Source: Nocardioides sp. | GTDB taxonomy: Bacteria > Actinomycetota > Actinomycetes > Propionibacteriales > Nocardioidaceae | Reading direction: 5' to 3' | DNA length: 64,000 nt | NCBI RefSeq assembly: GCF_030019515.1 | Contig: NZ_JASEEQ010000004.1 | Coordinates: 62,001 to 126,000, forward strand | Shown: in pieces, positions 35,027-43,976 of the stretch | Layout: each line of letters begins with the position of its first letter | Position numbering within the stretch: the stretch's first letter is position 1 | Translations under genes and position numbers: made by a program | Notes under the pieces: generated by a model | Told to the model about the DNA's origin: nothing | Database searches by the model: none | Seen by the model: the letters and a program-made list of their open reading frames with translations, nothing else

Positions 35027-37102
35027 ATGCACCGCGGTGTCTACTTCGACGCCTGGTTCCCGCGCCAGCACTGCTACCACCCGAGCCTGCCCCCGCGTCG
35101 CCTGCGGATGGTCGATGACCTCGTCGACTTCCGGGCAACGGTGCTCGTGTGGGCCTCGATGGGCGGTGGCTCGCTCGCGCTGCCGTACCTCGAGCAGGAG
35201 GCGTTCGGTCCGGTCGACGCACGCTCGCGCTTCTACGGTTTCGTCAACGACAGCGAGTTCATCGCGGCCTGCCACGAGCGTGGCATCAAGGTGCTCGGCA
35301 TCGTGTTCGAGGCGCAGGGCTGGGAGTTCCCGGTCGAGCTCAGCGAGGCCGAGGACGAGGTGCTCGCGATCAACGAGCTGCGCGGGGCCGGCAAGCGTGC
35401 CTGGATGGGCCTGCGCGAGTTCTCCGCGAACCGCTACCCCAAGCTGTGGAAGCCGGTCGAGCACTACTTCCCGGACGGACTGGTCAACTCCGACGGCGAG
35501 CCGGTGACCGACCTCATCGAGGAGTGCGTGGTCCGGGACATCCACCAACAGCCGTGCCACGCGCGTTGGGTGGAGTGCCCCGACCGGGAGCACCAGTGCT
35601 ACTACATGGACCGCAACAACCCCGTGTGGCGCGAGTACCTCAAGGCCGTCATCCGGATCCAGCTCGACGCCGGTGTCGACGGCATCCAGCTCGACGAGGC
35701 CGAGCTGCCGATGGGGGCGTTCCAGTACGGCGCATGCTTCTGCAAGGACTGCATGAAGGGGTTCCGGGAGTACCTCGAGGCGCTCCAGCCCTCCCGGGTG
35801 GACATCGCCCTCGACGGCGTCGACCTGGCCACGTTCCACTACGGCGAGTGGCTGCTGGAGCAGGGCTACGACTTCAAGGAGCACCGGGAGTCGACGCCGC
35901 TGTTCGGCGACTACTACGCCTTCCAGTGTCTCGCGATCAAGCGGTACTTCGGTGAGCTCGCCGACTACGCCCGCGAGTACGGTCGGTCGTTGGGCCGCGA
36001 GATCATCGTGTCGGGCAACTTCTTCAACCTCGAGCCGATGTACCTCGCGCTCGCCGACGACGTCGACCTCGTCATCACCGAGATGCGCAACACGACGTAC
36101 CGCCAGCCCGAGTGGTACCGGTACGTCGCTGCCTTCGCCGGCGACAAGGACGTCGTGGTCGTGGAGAACCCCTACGGCGGCGTGGTGCCCGAGCTGATCG
36201 GCCTCCTGGCCGAGGGCAAGGGCCATGACCTCTTCCGGCTCTCGCTGTACGAGGCTGCGGCCCTGGGCGCCAACATGTCGGTGCCGTACGGCTCGTGGAT
36301 GGGCAGCGTGATCGAGGACTCGTTCTACGCTCCGCACGGTCTCGCCACCGAGGTGCAGGCCTTCCTCGCCGACCACGAGCGGCTCATCGCCCGGCAGACG
36401 GTCAACGAGGTCGCGGTCGTGTTCAGCGTGGAGAGCACCCGGGAGCTGATCGGGAAGGCCGACGCGAGCGACAACATCACCAACCGGCGCGACGAGTCGG
36501 TGGTCGTGCCCTACCGCGTCGTCACGCAGACGCTGGCCGGCGCCGCCGTACCCTTCGACGTCGTGATCTGGTCCGACGGCATCACCGCCCCGGACCGCGC
36601 CGGCGCCGAGGCGCTCGCTCGCTACTCCACGGTCGTCCTGCCGGACGTGTTCGCGCTGACCGACGCGCAGGCCGAGGCGCTGCGGGGATATCTCGCGGGC
36701 GGCGGGACGGTCGTGACCACCGATCGGGTCGCCGACAACCTGCCCCCGCACGAGAACGTGCGAACGGCCCACCGTGCGGTGCTCGACGAGCTGCTGCCCC
36801 ACGGGCGCCAGGTGGACACCACCGCCGCGGTCGCCGCGAACCTCCAACAGCTGCCGGACGGCTCGGTCGCCCTGCACCTGGTCAACTACGACTACGACCG
36901 CGATGCTGATGCCGTGCGGGTGCTGACCGACGTCCCGCTCCGGGTCCGGCTGCCGAAGGACCGCGAGCACGCCACCGTGATCTCGAGTGACGGCGTCCGG
37001 ACGCCGCTCGGGCTGGGCAGGGAGGGCGACGCCCACGTGGTGCGTCTCGACCGGCTCGGCGTGTACTCCGTCGTGGTGTTCCATGACGGGGAGCTGTCGT
37101 GA
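35027..37102 (+). CDS. Glycoside-hydrolase-like TIM barrel with beta-galactosidase trimerisation-type domain
   Basis: A 691-residue cytosolic protein (no signal peptide). Residues ~1-390 form a TIM barrel with GVDGIQLDEAELPMG (~220-230), holding acidic residues in the position of a retaining glycosidase or the GHL families; ~400-600 resembles the amidotransferase-like trimerisation domain of GH42 enzymes (YSTVVLPDVFALTDAQ, YLAGGGTVVTTDRV); the C-terminus is a small beta domain. Several CxxC-type cysteines (ACFCKDC) in the barrel may bind metal. The family is not one I can name exactly. AGGAAGG precedes ATG 35027. Confidence 0.7.
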   Translation: MHRGVYFDAWFPRQHCYHPSLPPRRLRMVDDLVDFRATVLVWASMGGGSLALPYLEQEAFGPVDARSRFYGFVNDSEFIAACHERGIKVLGIVFEAQGWEFPVELSEAEDEVLAINELRGAGKRAWMGLREFSANRYPKLWKPVEHYFPDGLVNSDGEPVTDLIEECVVRDIHQQPCHARWVECPDREHQCYYMDRNNPVWREYLKAVIRIQLDAGVDGIQLDEAELPMGAFQYGACFCKDCMKGFREYLEALQPSRVDIALDGVDLATFHYGEWLLEQGYDFKEHRESTPLFGDYYAFQCLAIKRYFGELADYAREYGRSLGREIIVSGNFFNLEPMYLALADDVDLVITEMRNTTYRQPEWYRYVAAFAGDKDVVVVENPYGGVVPELIGLLAEGKGHDLFRLSLYEAAALGANMSVPYGSWMGSVIEDSFYAPHGLATEVQAFLADHERLIARQTVNEVAVVFSVESTRELIGKADASDNITNRRDESVVVPYRVVTQTLAGAAVPFDVVIWSDGITAPDRAGAEALARYSTVVLPDVFALTDAQAEALRGYLAGGGTVVTTDRVADNLPPHENVRTAHRAVLDELLPHGRQVDTTAAVAANLQQLPDGSVALHLVNYDYDRDADAVRVLTDVPLRVRLPKDREHATVISSDGVRTPLGLGREGDAHVVRLDRLGVYSVVVFHDGELS

Positions 37103-38052
37103 GGATCGCCGCGCTGCGCGGGCCCGAGGCCTTCGAGATCGAGAGCGCACCCGTGCCGGCGATCCGTTCCGACGAGGTGCTGGTGCGCGTCGCCGTCTCC
37201 GGGGTCTGCGCCTCCGAGCTCGAGCCCTGGGTGGACGGGCCACCGCCGGGCGAGGTGCGCTACCCCGGACACGAGGTCAGTGGGGTGGTCGCCGAGCTGG
37301 GCACCGAGGTCACCGAGCTCGAGGTCGGTGACCGGGTGGGCGTGTGGGTCACCGAGCGCGGCTTCGCGGAGTACGTCGCGGTCCGTGCGGCGTACTGCTT
37401 CCCCGCCGGCGACGGGCCGCTCGACGAGGCCCTGGCCGAGCCCCTCGCGTGCGCTGCCAACGCGGTGGAGGCCGCCGACGTCCGGTTGAGCGACGACGTG
37501 GTCGTCATCGGGGCGGGCTTCATGGGCAACCTGGTGCAGAACCTGGTGGCGCTGCGCGGGGTGCGGAACCTGGTCGTCGCGGACGCCCGTCCGGACGCCC
37601 TGGCGAGGGCCGCGGCCCTCGGGGCCACCCGGGTCGTGGACGTGACGCAGGAGCATCTTCCCGACGTCGTCCGGGCCCTCACCGGTGGCCGCGGGGCGGA
37701 CATCACCTTCGAGTGCACCGGCACCCAGGGGGCCTTGGTCGCCTGCGGCGAGACGACCCGGATGAGCGGGAAGATCGCGATCGTCGGCTACCACCAGGGT
37801 CCCGCCCGGGAGGTGCCGCTGGCGTACTGGAACTGGATGGCCTTCACGATCGTCAACGCGCACTTCCGCGACCTCGCCACGATCCTGCGGGGAATGTCGA
37901 TCGGCATGCGGCTGCTCACTGCGCGAGTGCTCTCGATGGACGGTCTGGTCACGCACCGGTTCCCGCTGGAGCGGATCAACGACGCGTTCGCCACCTTGCG
38001 GGACAAGCCGGAGGGCTTCGCCAAGGCGGTGATCACGTTCCCTCATGAGTGA
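37099..38052 (+). CDS. Medium-chain zinc-type dehydrogenase
   Basis: A 317-residue MDR dehydrogenase. GVCASEL and YPGHEVSG give the catalytic zinc ligands Cys, His and Glu; VVVIGAGFMGNLVQNL is the Rossmann turn. The four-cysteine structural zinc loop is absent, so the chain is shorter than yeast-type ADH. It likely oxidises a polyol or sugar alcohol from the same pathway. GTG start overlaps the glycosidase-like stop (GTGA). Confidence 0.87.
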   Translation: MRIAALRGPEAFEIESAPVPAIRSDEVLVRVAVSGVCASELEPWVDGPPPGEVRYPGHEVSGVVAELGTEVTELEVGDRVGVWVTERGFAEYVAVRAAYCFPAGDGPLDEALAEPLACAANAVEAADVRLSDDVVVIGAGFMGNLVQNLVALRGVRNLVVADARPDALARAAALGATRVVDVTQEHLPDVVRALTGGRGADITFECTGTQGALVACGETTRMSGKIAIVGYHQGPAREVPLAYWNWMAFTIVNAHFRDLATILRGMSIGMRLLTARVLSMDGLVTHRFPLERINDAFATLRDKPEGFAKAVITFPHE

Positions 38053-38458
38053 CCACGACCGGCACCGTCGGGAGCGCGCTGCGCGGGCCCGGGAGCACGG
38101 CGCGGCACAGGACCTCCGGCGGCGGCGCGAGTCGGAGCGGGCCCAGGTCCTCGTCGACCGCTTCGTGGCGGACGCGGTCCGAGCCGGCCTCCCGACCGAG
38201 GAGCTCACGGCCCGGCCATGGAGCGGGCGCGGCCGGTACCGCACGGGTCTCGTGGGCTGGCACCTCCGCACGGACCGCTCGGTCGGAGTGAGCACGGACG
38301 GCGGCTACCACGTCCTCGTCGTGGCGCCCCGACGCTTCGGGCGCTGGCGTCGGGTGCGGCTCGACCCCGTGCCCCCGCCGCTGCAGGTCGGGGAGGGGGC
38401 ACGCGACGGCGAGTCGGTTGCGCTCGAGGCGCTGCTGCTGTGGCGGCTGGAGCGGTGA
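38045..38458 (+). CDS. Hypothetical basic protein
   Basis: A 137-residue protein I do not recognise. The first ~50 residues are a highly charged, Arg-rich helix (RRERAARAREHGAAQDLRRR); the rest forms short strands (GWHLRTDRSVGVSTDGGYHV, LVVAPRRFGRWRRVRLDPVP). No membrane segment or cofactor motif. It overlaps the dehydrogenase gene by 8 bases and is the last plus-strand gene before the convergent lacI, so it is probably co-expressed with the catabolic run. Confidence 0.6.
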   Translation: MSDHDRHRRERAARAREHGAAQDLRRRRESERAQVLVDRFVADAVRAGLPTEELTARPWSGRGRYRTGLVGWHLRTDRSVGVSTDGGYHVLVVAPRRFGRWRRVRLDPVPPPLQVGEGARDGESVALEALLLWRLER

Positions 38459-38508
38459 GCTCGGCGCCGAGCCGCCGGATCAGGCCTCGGCGCGTGCGGG
38501 ATCGCGGG

Positions 38509-39537
38509 TCAGGCGCTGTTGCGCACCACGAGCGGGCAGGGGAGCACGACGGTGCGGCCGGCGCCGGAGTACCGGCCCGACATCCGGCTCAGCAGGAGGT
38601 CCCCGGCGGTGCTCCCCGCCTCGTAGGCCGGGTTGCGGACCGTGGTCAGGTTGGGCGCGACGATCGTGGCGGCGTCGACGTCGTCGAAGCCCACGATCGC
38701 CAGGTCGTCGGGCACCCGCAGACCCAGCTCGTTGGCGACGTCGAGGGCACCGATCGCCATCAGGTCGTTGGCGCAGAAGACGGCGTCGGGCGGTGTGGGG
38801 AGCGCCATCAGGGTCTTCATCGCCTGGTAGCCGCCGCGGCGGGTCCAGTCACCGCGAACAAGCATCGGGGCGGCGACCTTGCGCTTGGCCGCGTGCATGG
38901 CGGCGCGGAAGCCGGCGGTGCGTGGGGTGCCGTAGCGCGCCGGTCCCTGGATCATCGCGATCCGCTGGTAGCCCCGCTCGGCCAGGAATGCCGCGGCCTC
39001 GCGCGATCCCGCCTCGTCGTCGGGGATCACCGTGTCGCCGGTCGGGTGGTCGAGGTGGTCGCCGATGCACACGATCGGGGTGCCGAGCTCGGCCGGCCCG
39101 AAGGAGATCTCGGCGACGGTCTCACCCGACGCGAACACGATGCCGTCGACCCCGCGGTCCATCACGTCGTGGAAGAACTTGCGCTCCCGGTCGTGCTGAC
39201 CATCGGTGTTGCAGACGTAACTGCCGTAGCCCAGCGCGTCGACGGCGTCCGCGAGGCCTCGGCTGAGCACGGCGTAGAACGGGTTGGTGATGTCGGGGAC
39301 CATCACGGCGATCATGTGGGACTGCCGGGTGCGCAGGTTGCGCGCCACGTGGTTGGGCCGGTAGCCCAGTTCGCGGATGGCGTCCAGCACGGTGGTCCGG
39401 GTCGCGGCCCCGACCACTCGCTTGCCCGAGAGCACGTGCGAGACCGTCGTCGGGCTGACGCCGGCGCGACGCGCGACGTGCGCGATGGTGACGCGAGCAG
39501 GGACGGCCTGCTCGTCGAGCTGGTCGTGCGACGTCAT
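38509..39537 (-). CDS. LacI-family repressor of the carbohydrate island
   Basis: A 342-residue LacI/GalR regulator. HTH and hinge: TIAHVARRAGVSPTTVSHVL (~17-36) and LGYRPNHVARNLRT; the sugar-binding core follows with VMVPDITNPFYAVLSRGL, DGIVFASG, CANDLMAIGAL and IVGFDD. ATG at 39537 has TACAGT 7 bases upstream and no ribosome site, so it is likely leaderless. A CAAATCG-type site lies at -25 to -37 of its own start and three more are before other genes of the island, which makes it the obvious regulator. The effector sugar is unknown. Confidence 0.92.
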   Translation of the reverse strand: MTSHDQLDEQAVPARVTIAHVARRAGVSPTTVSHVLSGKRVVGAATRTTVLDAIRELGYRPNHVARNLRTRQSHMIAVMVPDITNPFYAVLSRGLADAVDALGYGSYVCNTDGQHDRERKFFHDVMDRGVDGIVFASGETVAEISFGPAELGTPIVCIGDHLDHPTGDTVIPDDEAGSREAAAFLAERGYQRIAMIQGPARYGTPRTAGFRAAMHAAKRKVAAPMLVRGDWTRRGGYQAMKTLMALPTPPDAVFCANDLMAIGALDVANELGLRVPDDLAIVGFDDVDAATIVAPNLTTVRNPAYEAGSTAGDLLLSRMSGRYSGAGRTVVLPCPLVVRNSA

Positions 39538-39544
39538 GGCGTTT

Positions 39545-39574
39545 ACTGTAGCGGACTATTGCCAAAACGATTTG
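39545..39574. promoter_or_regulatory. lacI leaderless promoter and LacI-type operator, site 3
   Basis: Minus-strand TACAGT (39545-39550) is 7 bases from the lacI start codon. CCAAAACGATTTG (39562-39574) covers the -35 region of lacI and lies 17 bases before the araC start, allowing autorepression and control of araC. Confidence 0.6.
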
Positions 39575-39591
39575 ACGATCCAGGTGGTGCG

Positions 39592-40477
39592 ATGACCGAG
39601 CCGATCGAGCGCTTCAGCACGGACTCCTTGCTTCTGCCGGACCTGGGCGCCCGGGTCATGCGGCCCCGGCTGCGAACCAGGGGGGCACTGGCACGACTAC
39701 TACGAGCTGAGCCTCGTGCTCGCCGGCGAGGGTCAGCACGTGGTGAACGGTGTCACGGGTCGGATCGGTCCGGGCAGTGCCTTCCTGCTCTCCCCGGCCG
39801 ACTTCCACTCGCTCCGGTCCACCGGAGGGGAGCCGCTGAGCTGCTACAACACCGTGATCGATCCGGCGGTGATGGAGCGGCACCTTTCGGCTCTCGGAGG
39901 GCCGGTGATCGATGGGTTCCCGTGGCAGACCGTGGGGTTCCTCGACGCCGAGCCGGACTTCCGGCGGCTGCAGGCGGAGCTCGAGGAGCCCCGCCTCGGG
40001 TCGGCGCGGGTCTCCGACGCGATCGTGGCGTGCCTGGTCGTCGAGCTCGCGCGGAGGTGTGGGCTCGACGACCCCCAACGGCCGCCGCAGCCGGCCGCTG
40101 AGGAGGGCCTGCGCGCGGCGGTCCACTACGTCGACCGCCACTTCCGCGAGCCGCTCACGCTCGCGGACGCCGCCGCGCGTGCTCACCTGTCCCCGAACTA
40201 CTTCAGCGAGCGGTTCCGCGTCTACACGGGCGCCTCTTTCCAGCTGTACCTGCAGGAGCGCCGACTTCGCTTCGCCCGGTCGTTGCTCGCCTCCACGGGG
40301 CTGACGGTCTCGGAGGTCTGCCACGCGGCCGGGTTCAACAGCCTGTCGCACTTCGGTCGGGCCTTCCGCCGACGGTACGGCGAGCCGCCCTCGCGGCTGC
40401 GCCGAGATGGCTCGCGGGGCGCCCCGGGCACGTCGCGGGAAGGTCACGATGTGACGGTACCCACGCGAATCCATTGA
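39592..40477 (+). CDS. AraC-family regulator, reading frame broken by one extra base in a G6 tract
   Basis: ATG 39592 (CAGGTGG upstream) opens a frame MTEPIERFSTDSLLLPDLG that is lost after the six Gs at 39680-39685; the expected cupin continues in the next frame as HWHDYYELSLVLAGEG and runs to 40477. Removing one G joins them (885 bases, 294 residues). The C-terminal ~100 residues are a complete AraC HTH pair: LADAAARAHLSPNYFSERF and VSEVCHAAGFNSLSHFGRAF. As sequenced, only a shortened protein from GTG 39716 could be made. Sequencing error, recent mutation or slippage control are all possible. It probably activates the importer downstream. Confidence 0.75.
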
Positions 40478-40527
40478 CAAATTGCGTGCCGCCCACGATG
40501 CTTCCGGCCAAGGAGCCAAACGATTTG
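40474..40527 (+). promoter_or_regulatory. Importer promoter with LacI-type operator, site 4
   Basis: TTGACA (40474-40479), 17 bases, GATGCT (40497-40502) and then AGCCAAACGATTTG (40514-40527) just after the expected start point. Same layout as site 2. The -35 overlaps the araC stop. Confidence 0.6.
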
Positions 40528-40597
40528 CATCGATTGTGTCTTGGATCGTGTCGAGGACTCCTACTGTGCTGCTGGAGCAAGCAAAGGAGCTGGTTCG

Positions 40598-41920
40598 GTG
40601 AGGTTCAATCTGTCCCGGAAGGCGGCCACAGCGGCCGCCCTCGCCACGATCGCATCCATGAGTCTCGCCGCGTGTGGCGGTGACTCCGAGGGGCCGCAGG
40701 AGAACACGCAACAGGGCCAGGGGCAAGGGGCGGTGGAGGATCCGACCGAGCCCACGACGGTCACGTTCTTCTCCTGGATCGGCAACCAGCCCGGCATGAA
40801 GAAGATGGCTGCCGAGTTCCACGCCGAGCACCCGAACATCACGATCAAGTTCGAGAACGTGCCGGCCGAGCAGGCCGCCCAGGTGCTGACCACTCGGATC
40901 GCGGGCAACAACGCCCCTGACGTCGCCTTCATCAACGCCAGCGACACCGCCGACTACGCGACCCGGTCCGCCGTGGTCGACCTGACCGACTACATCTCGC
41001 GCAGCGAGGTGGTGAATCCCGACGACTACACCGACGCGTTCAAGACGTTCGTCACCTACGACGGGAAGATGTGGGGCCTCCCGATCGACGGTGAGACCAC
41101 GGGGCTCTTCTACCGCACCGACCTCTTCGAGCAGGCCGGCATCGACAGCCCTCCGGCGACCTGGGACGAGTTCGAGGCCGACGCAGCGGCACTGACCGAC
41201 GAGTCGAAGGGGCAGTACGGCTTCGAGATGTTCGCCCCGGAGTCCGCGTACTACTTCTACCCGTGGCTCTACCAGGCCGGCGGTGACCTGCTGAGCGAGG
41301 ACGGTGACATCCTGTTCACCAGCGACGAGGCGAAGCAGGCGGCCGACTTCTACATCGGGCTCACCAAGTACGCCCCGCCGGACTACCTCAACTCCAACTC
41401 CTGGGACGGCCGGGTGGCCTTCGCCGAAGGGCAGGTCGGCATGTACATGGCCGGCGCCTGGTTCGCCGGCACCCTCAGCGACGAGTTCCCCGACATCGAC
41501 GGCAAGTGGGCCACGGCGGCGCTGCCGTCCGGTCCCGCGGGCTGCAAGACCACCATCGCGGGCGACTCGCTGGTGATGCTCAGCCAGACCAAGGCGTCCG
41601 ACGCCGCGTGGCTGTGGATGGAGTTCCTCTCGAAGCCCGAGAACATCGCGCGTGCGACGTACAAGACCGAGGGCACCCTGCTGCCCCCGTTGACCTCGAT
41701 GCTCGAGAGCGACGAGATCGTCCAGGAGAAGCCGATCCTCAAGGGGTTCATCGACCTCATGAAGTGCGGAGTCGCGAGCGCCGTGGCCAACCCGAAGATG
41801 CCGCGGATCGAGACGGCCCTCAACGAGGAGCTCGGGAAGGCGATGTACGGCGACCAGACCGCCGAGGAGGCGCTCGACAACGCCGCTCAGCAGGCAGAAG
41901 CCATCTTGTCGCGCGGCTGA
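40598..41920 (+). CDS. ABC sugar-binding lipoprotein (CUT1 type)
   Basis: A 440-residue solute-binding lipoprotein. Signal: basic start, hydrophobic core and lipobox SLAAC with C26. The mature part follows the CUT1 plan: FFSWIGNQPGMKKMAAEFHA, PDVAFINASDTADY, GLPIDGETTGLFYRTDLFE, GQVGMYMAGAW. GTG at 40598 has AAAGGAG 9 bases upstream. It captures the carbohydrate for the two permeases that follow. A Q/G-rich linker follows the lipid-modified cysteine. Confidence 0.92.
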   Translation: MRFNLSRKAATAAALATIASMSLAACGGDSEGPQENTQQGQGQGAVEDPTEPTTVTFFSWIGNQPGMKKMAAEFHAEHPNITIKFENVPAEQAAQVLTTRIAGNNAPDVAFINASDTADYATRSAVVDLTDYISRSEVVNPDDYTDAFKTFVTYDGKMWGLPIDGETTGLFYRTDLFEQAGIDSPPATWDEFEADAAALTDESKGQYGFEMFAPESAYYFYPWLYQAGGDLLSEDGDILFTSDEAKQAADFYIGLTKYAPPDYLNSNSWDGRVAFAEGQVGMYMAGAWFAGTLSDEFPDIDGKWATAALPSGPAGCKTTIAGDSLVMLSQTKASDAAWLWMEFLSKPENIARATYKTEGTLLPPLTSMLESDEIVQEKPILKGFIDLMKCGVASAVANPKMPRIETALNEELGKAMYGDQTAEEALDNAAQQAEAILSRG

Positions 41921-42004
41921 GCCGACGATAGATGCAGGATCGTCACGGGTCCGGCCGGGGCATGACCCGGCCGGACCCGCGGCACCGAGAGCAGAGGAGC
42001 AGGG

Positions 42005-42943
42005 ATGGCGACGGTGTCGGCGCCGGTCCGGAGGGACATCCGCGAGACCCGGGTCAGGCGGTTCTTCTGGCGCATGTGGCGCGAGAGGTCCGCGTACCTC
42101 TTCATCGCACCGGGTGTCATCGTCTTCTCGGTCTTCACCCTGGCCGCGCTGGTCTTCGCGTTCTACCTGACGTTCCACCGTTGGAGCATCATCGAGCCGG
42201 AGAAGCCGTACGTCGGGCTCACGAACTACGACGACATGCTCCACGACGAGCGGTTCGTCCAGTCGGTGCTCAACACCGTGTACTTCACCGGCGCCTCGGT
42301 TCCCCTCACGATGATCATCGGGCTCGGCCTCGCGCTGCTGCTCAACCAGCCGATCCGCGGCCGGGCGATCTTCCGCACCGCGTACTACCTGCCGGTGGTC
42401 ACGCCGTTCGTGGTCTCCGCACTGCTGTGGAAGTGGCTCTACAACGGCCAGTACGGCCTGTTCAACTACTACCTTCTCCAGGGCCACATCATCGACGAGC
42501 CGTTGCTCTGGCTCTCGGACAAGAACCTTGCGATGCCCTCGGTCGTGCTGATGAGCGTGTGGAGCGGGGTCGGGTTCTCGATGGTCGTGTACCTCGCCGG
42601 CCTGCAGGCGATCCCGGCCGAGCTCTACGAGTCTGCGACGCTCGACGGCGCCGGCACCCTGCGGCGGATCCGCTACGTGACGATCCCGCTGCTGCGGCCG
42701 ACGACGCTCTTCCTCCTGGTCATCGGCATCATCAGCTCGCTCCAGGTCTTCACCCAGATCTTCGTGATGACCAGCGGAGGACCGGTCAACAAGACGACCA
42801 CGATGGTCTATTACATGTACCTCTGGGCGTTCAAGTACTACGACATGGGCTACGCCAGCACGCTCGCCTTCGCCCTGTTCGCGATGCTGCTCGTCTTCAC
42901 CGCGCTCCAGCTACGCCTGTTCCGCGGCAGCGAGGACGTCTGA
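42005..42943 (+). CDS. ABC sugar permease, MalF-like
   Basis: A 312-residue membrane permease with six helices. The EAA loop that docks the ATPase is ELYESATLDGAGTLRRIRYV (~210-230). SAYLFIAPGVIVFSVFTLAA is the first helix. AGAGGAGCAGGG precedes ATG 42005. Works with the binding protein upstream and the MalG-like permease downstream. No ATPase gene is present in the island, so a shared MsiK-like ATPase elsewhere is likely. Confidence 0.92.
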   Translation: MATVSAPVRRDIRETRVRRFFWRMWRERSAYLFIAPGVIVFSVFTLAALVFAFYLTFHRWSIIEPEKPYVGLTNYDDMLHDERFVQSVLNTVYFTGASVPLTMIIGLGLALLLNQPIRGRAIFRTAYYLPVVTPFVVSALLWKWLYNGQYGLFNYYLLQGHIIDEPLLWLSDKNLAMPSVVLMSVWSGVGFSMVVYLAGLQAIPAELYESATLDGAGTLRRIRYVTIPLLRPTTLFLLVIGIISSLQVFTQIFVMTSGGPVNKTTTMVYYMYLWAFKYYDMGYASTLAFALFAMLLVFTALQLRLFRGSEDV

Positions 42944-42944
42944 G

Positions 42945-43970
42945 ATGACCGGCCTCACCGAGGAGCCGACCGTCCTGAAGCTCGCCGCGGAAGCCGAGCT
43001 GCCAGGGCCGCGCGGGCCGGGCGGGCCGTTCGGGCGCCGCAGCGCGCCCGAGGGGCCGCCACCCGAGCGCGAGCGGGTCACCCTGCGCGCGAAGCTGCTG
43101 ACCTACCTGGTGCTGGCACCAGTCGCGATCTTGTTCGTCGCACCGTTCGTCTGGCTGATCAGCGCCTCGTTGCAGCCGATCGGGACCATCTTCCAGAACC
43201 CGCCCACCTGGATCCCCGATGACCCGACACTGTCGGGCTACAAGGGCTTCCTGGACGTCGGTCACCTGACCGGGGCGCAGGAGGCGCAGGGGCACGGCGA
43301 CTGGCGGTGGTTCGTCAACAGCGCCTTCGTCTCGGTGACGATCACCGTCCTGCAGACGTTCTTCAACGCGCTGTGCGCCTACACCTTCGCCAAGCGCAAG
43401 TTCCCGGGCCGCAACGTGATCTTCGTGCTGTTCCTCGGCACGATGATGGTGCCCGGCCAGGTCACGCTGATCCCGAACTACATCATCATCCAGCACATCC
43501 CGTTCTTCGGCGGCAACGACTGGATGGGGACCGGCGGTCATGGCTGGCTCGACTCCTACTGGGGCCTGATCATGCCGGGCGTGGTCAGCGCCTTCGGCAT
43601 CTTCCTGCTCCGCCAGTACATGGTCAGCATCCCCGACGAGCTGCTCGACGCCGCTCGCATCGACGGCGCCAGCGAGTTCCGGATCTTCTGGAGCGTGATC
43701 CTGCCGCTGTGCACGCCGGCGCTGGCCGCGAACGCGATCTTCACCTTCCAGGGTGCCTGGGAGGACTTCTTCTGGCCGCTGATCATCCTGTCCAGCCCGG
43801 ACAAGATCACCGCTCCAGTGGGCCTGGCGCTCTTCGTGGTGCAGAACAAGACGTCCTGGAACCTCCTGTTCGCGGGATCCGTCATCGCGACGCTGCCGAT
43901 GATCGTGGTGTTCATGATCTTCCAGCGCCACTTCATCAAGGGCATCGCCATGACGGGCATCAAGGGCTGA
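42945..43970 (+). CDS. ABC sugar permease, MalG-like
   Basis: A 341-residue permease. A Pro/Gly-rich cytosolic N-terminus of ~45 residues (PGPRGPGGPFGRR) precedes six helices; the EAA loop is ELLDAARIDGASEFRIFWSV. Starts one base after the MalF-like stop, indicating one operon. The long N-terminal tail is unusual for MalG-type proteins. Confidence 0.92.
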   Translation: MTGLTEEPTVLKLAAEAELPGPRGPGGPFGRRSAPEGPPPERERVTLRAKLLTYLVLAPVAILFVAPFVWLISASLQPIGTIFQNPPTWIPDDPTLSGYKGFLDVGHLTGAQEAQGHGDWRWFVNSAFVSVTITVLQTFFNALCAYTFAKRKFPGRNVIFVLFLGTMMVPGQVTLIPNYIIIQHIPFFGGNDWMGTGGHGWLDSYWGLIMPGVVSAFGIFLLRQYMVSIPDELLDAARIDGASEFRIFWSVILPLCTPALAANAIFTFQGAWEDFFWPLIILSSPDKITAPVGLALFVVQNKTSWNLLFAGSVIATLPMIVVFMIFQRHFIKGIAMTGIKG

Positions 43971-43976
43971 GGCGGC

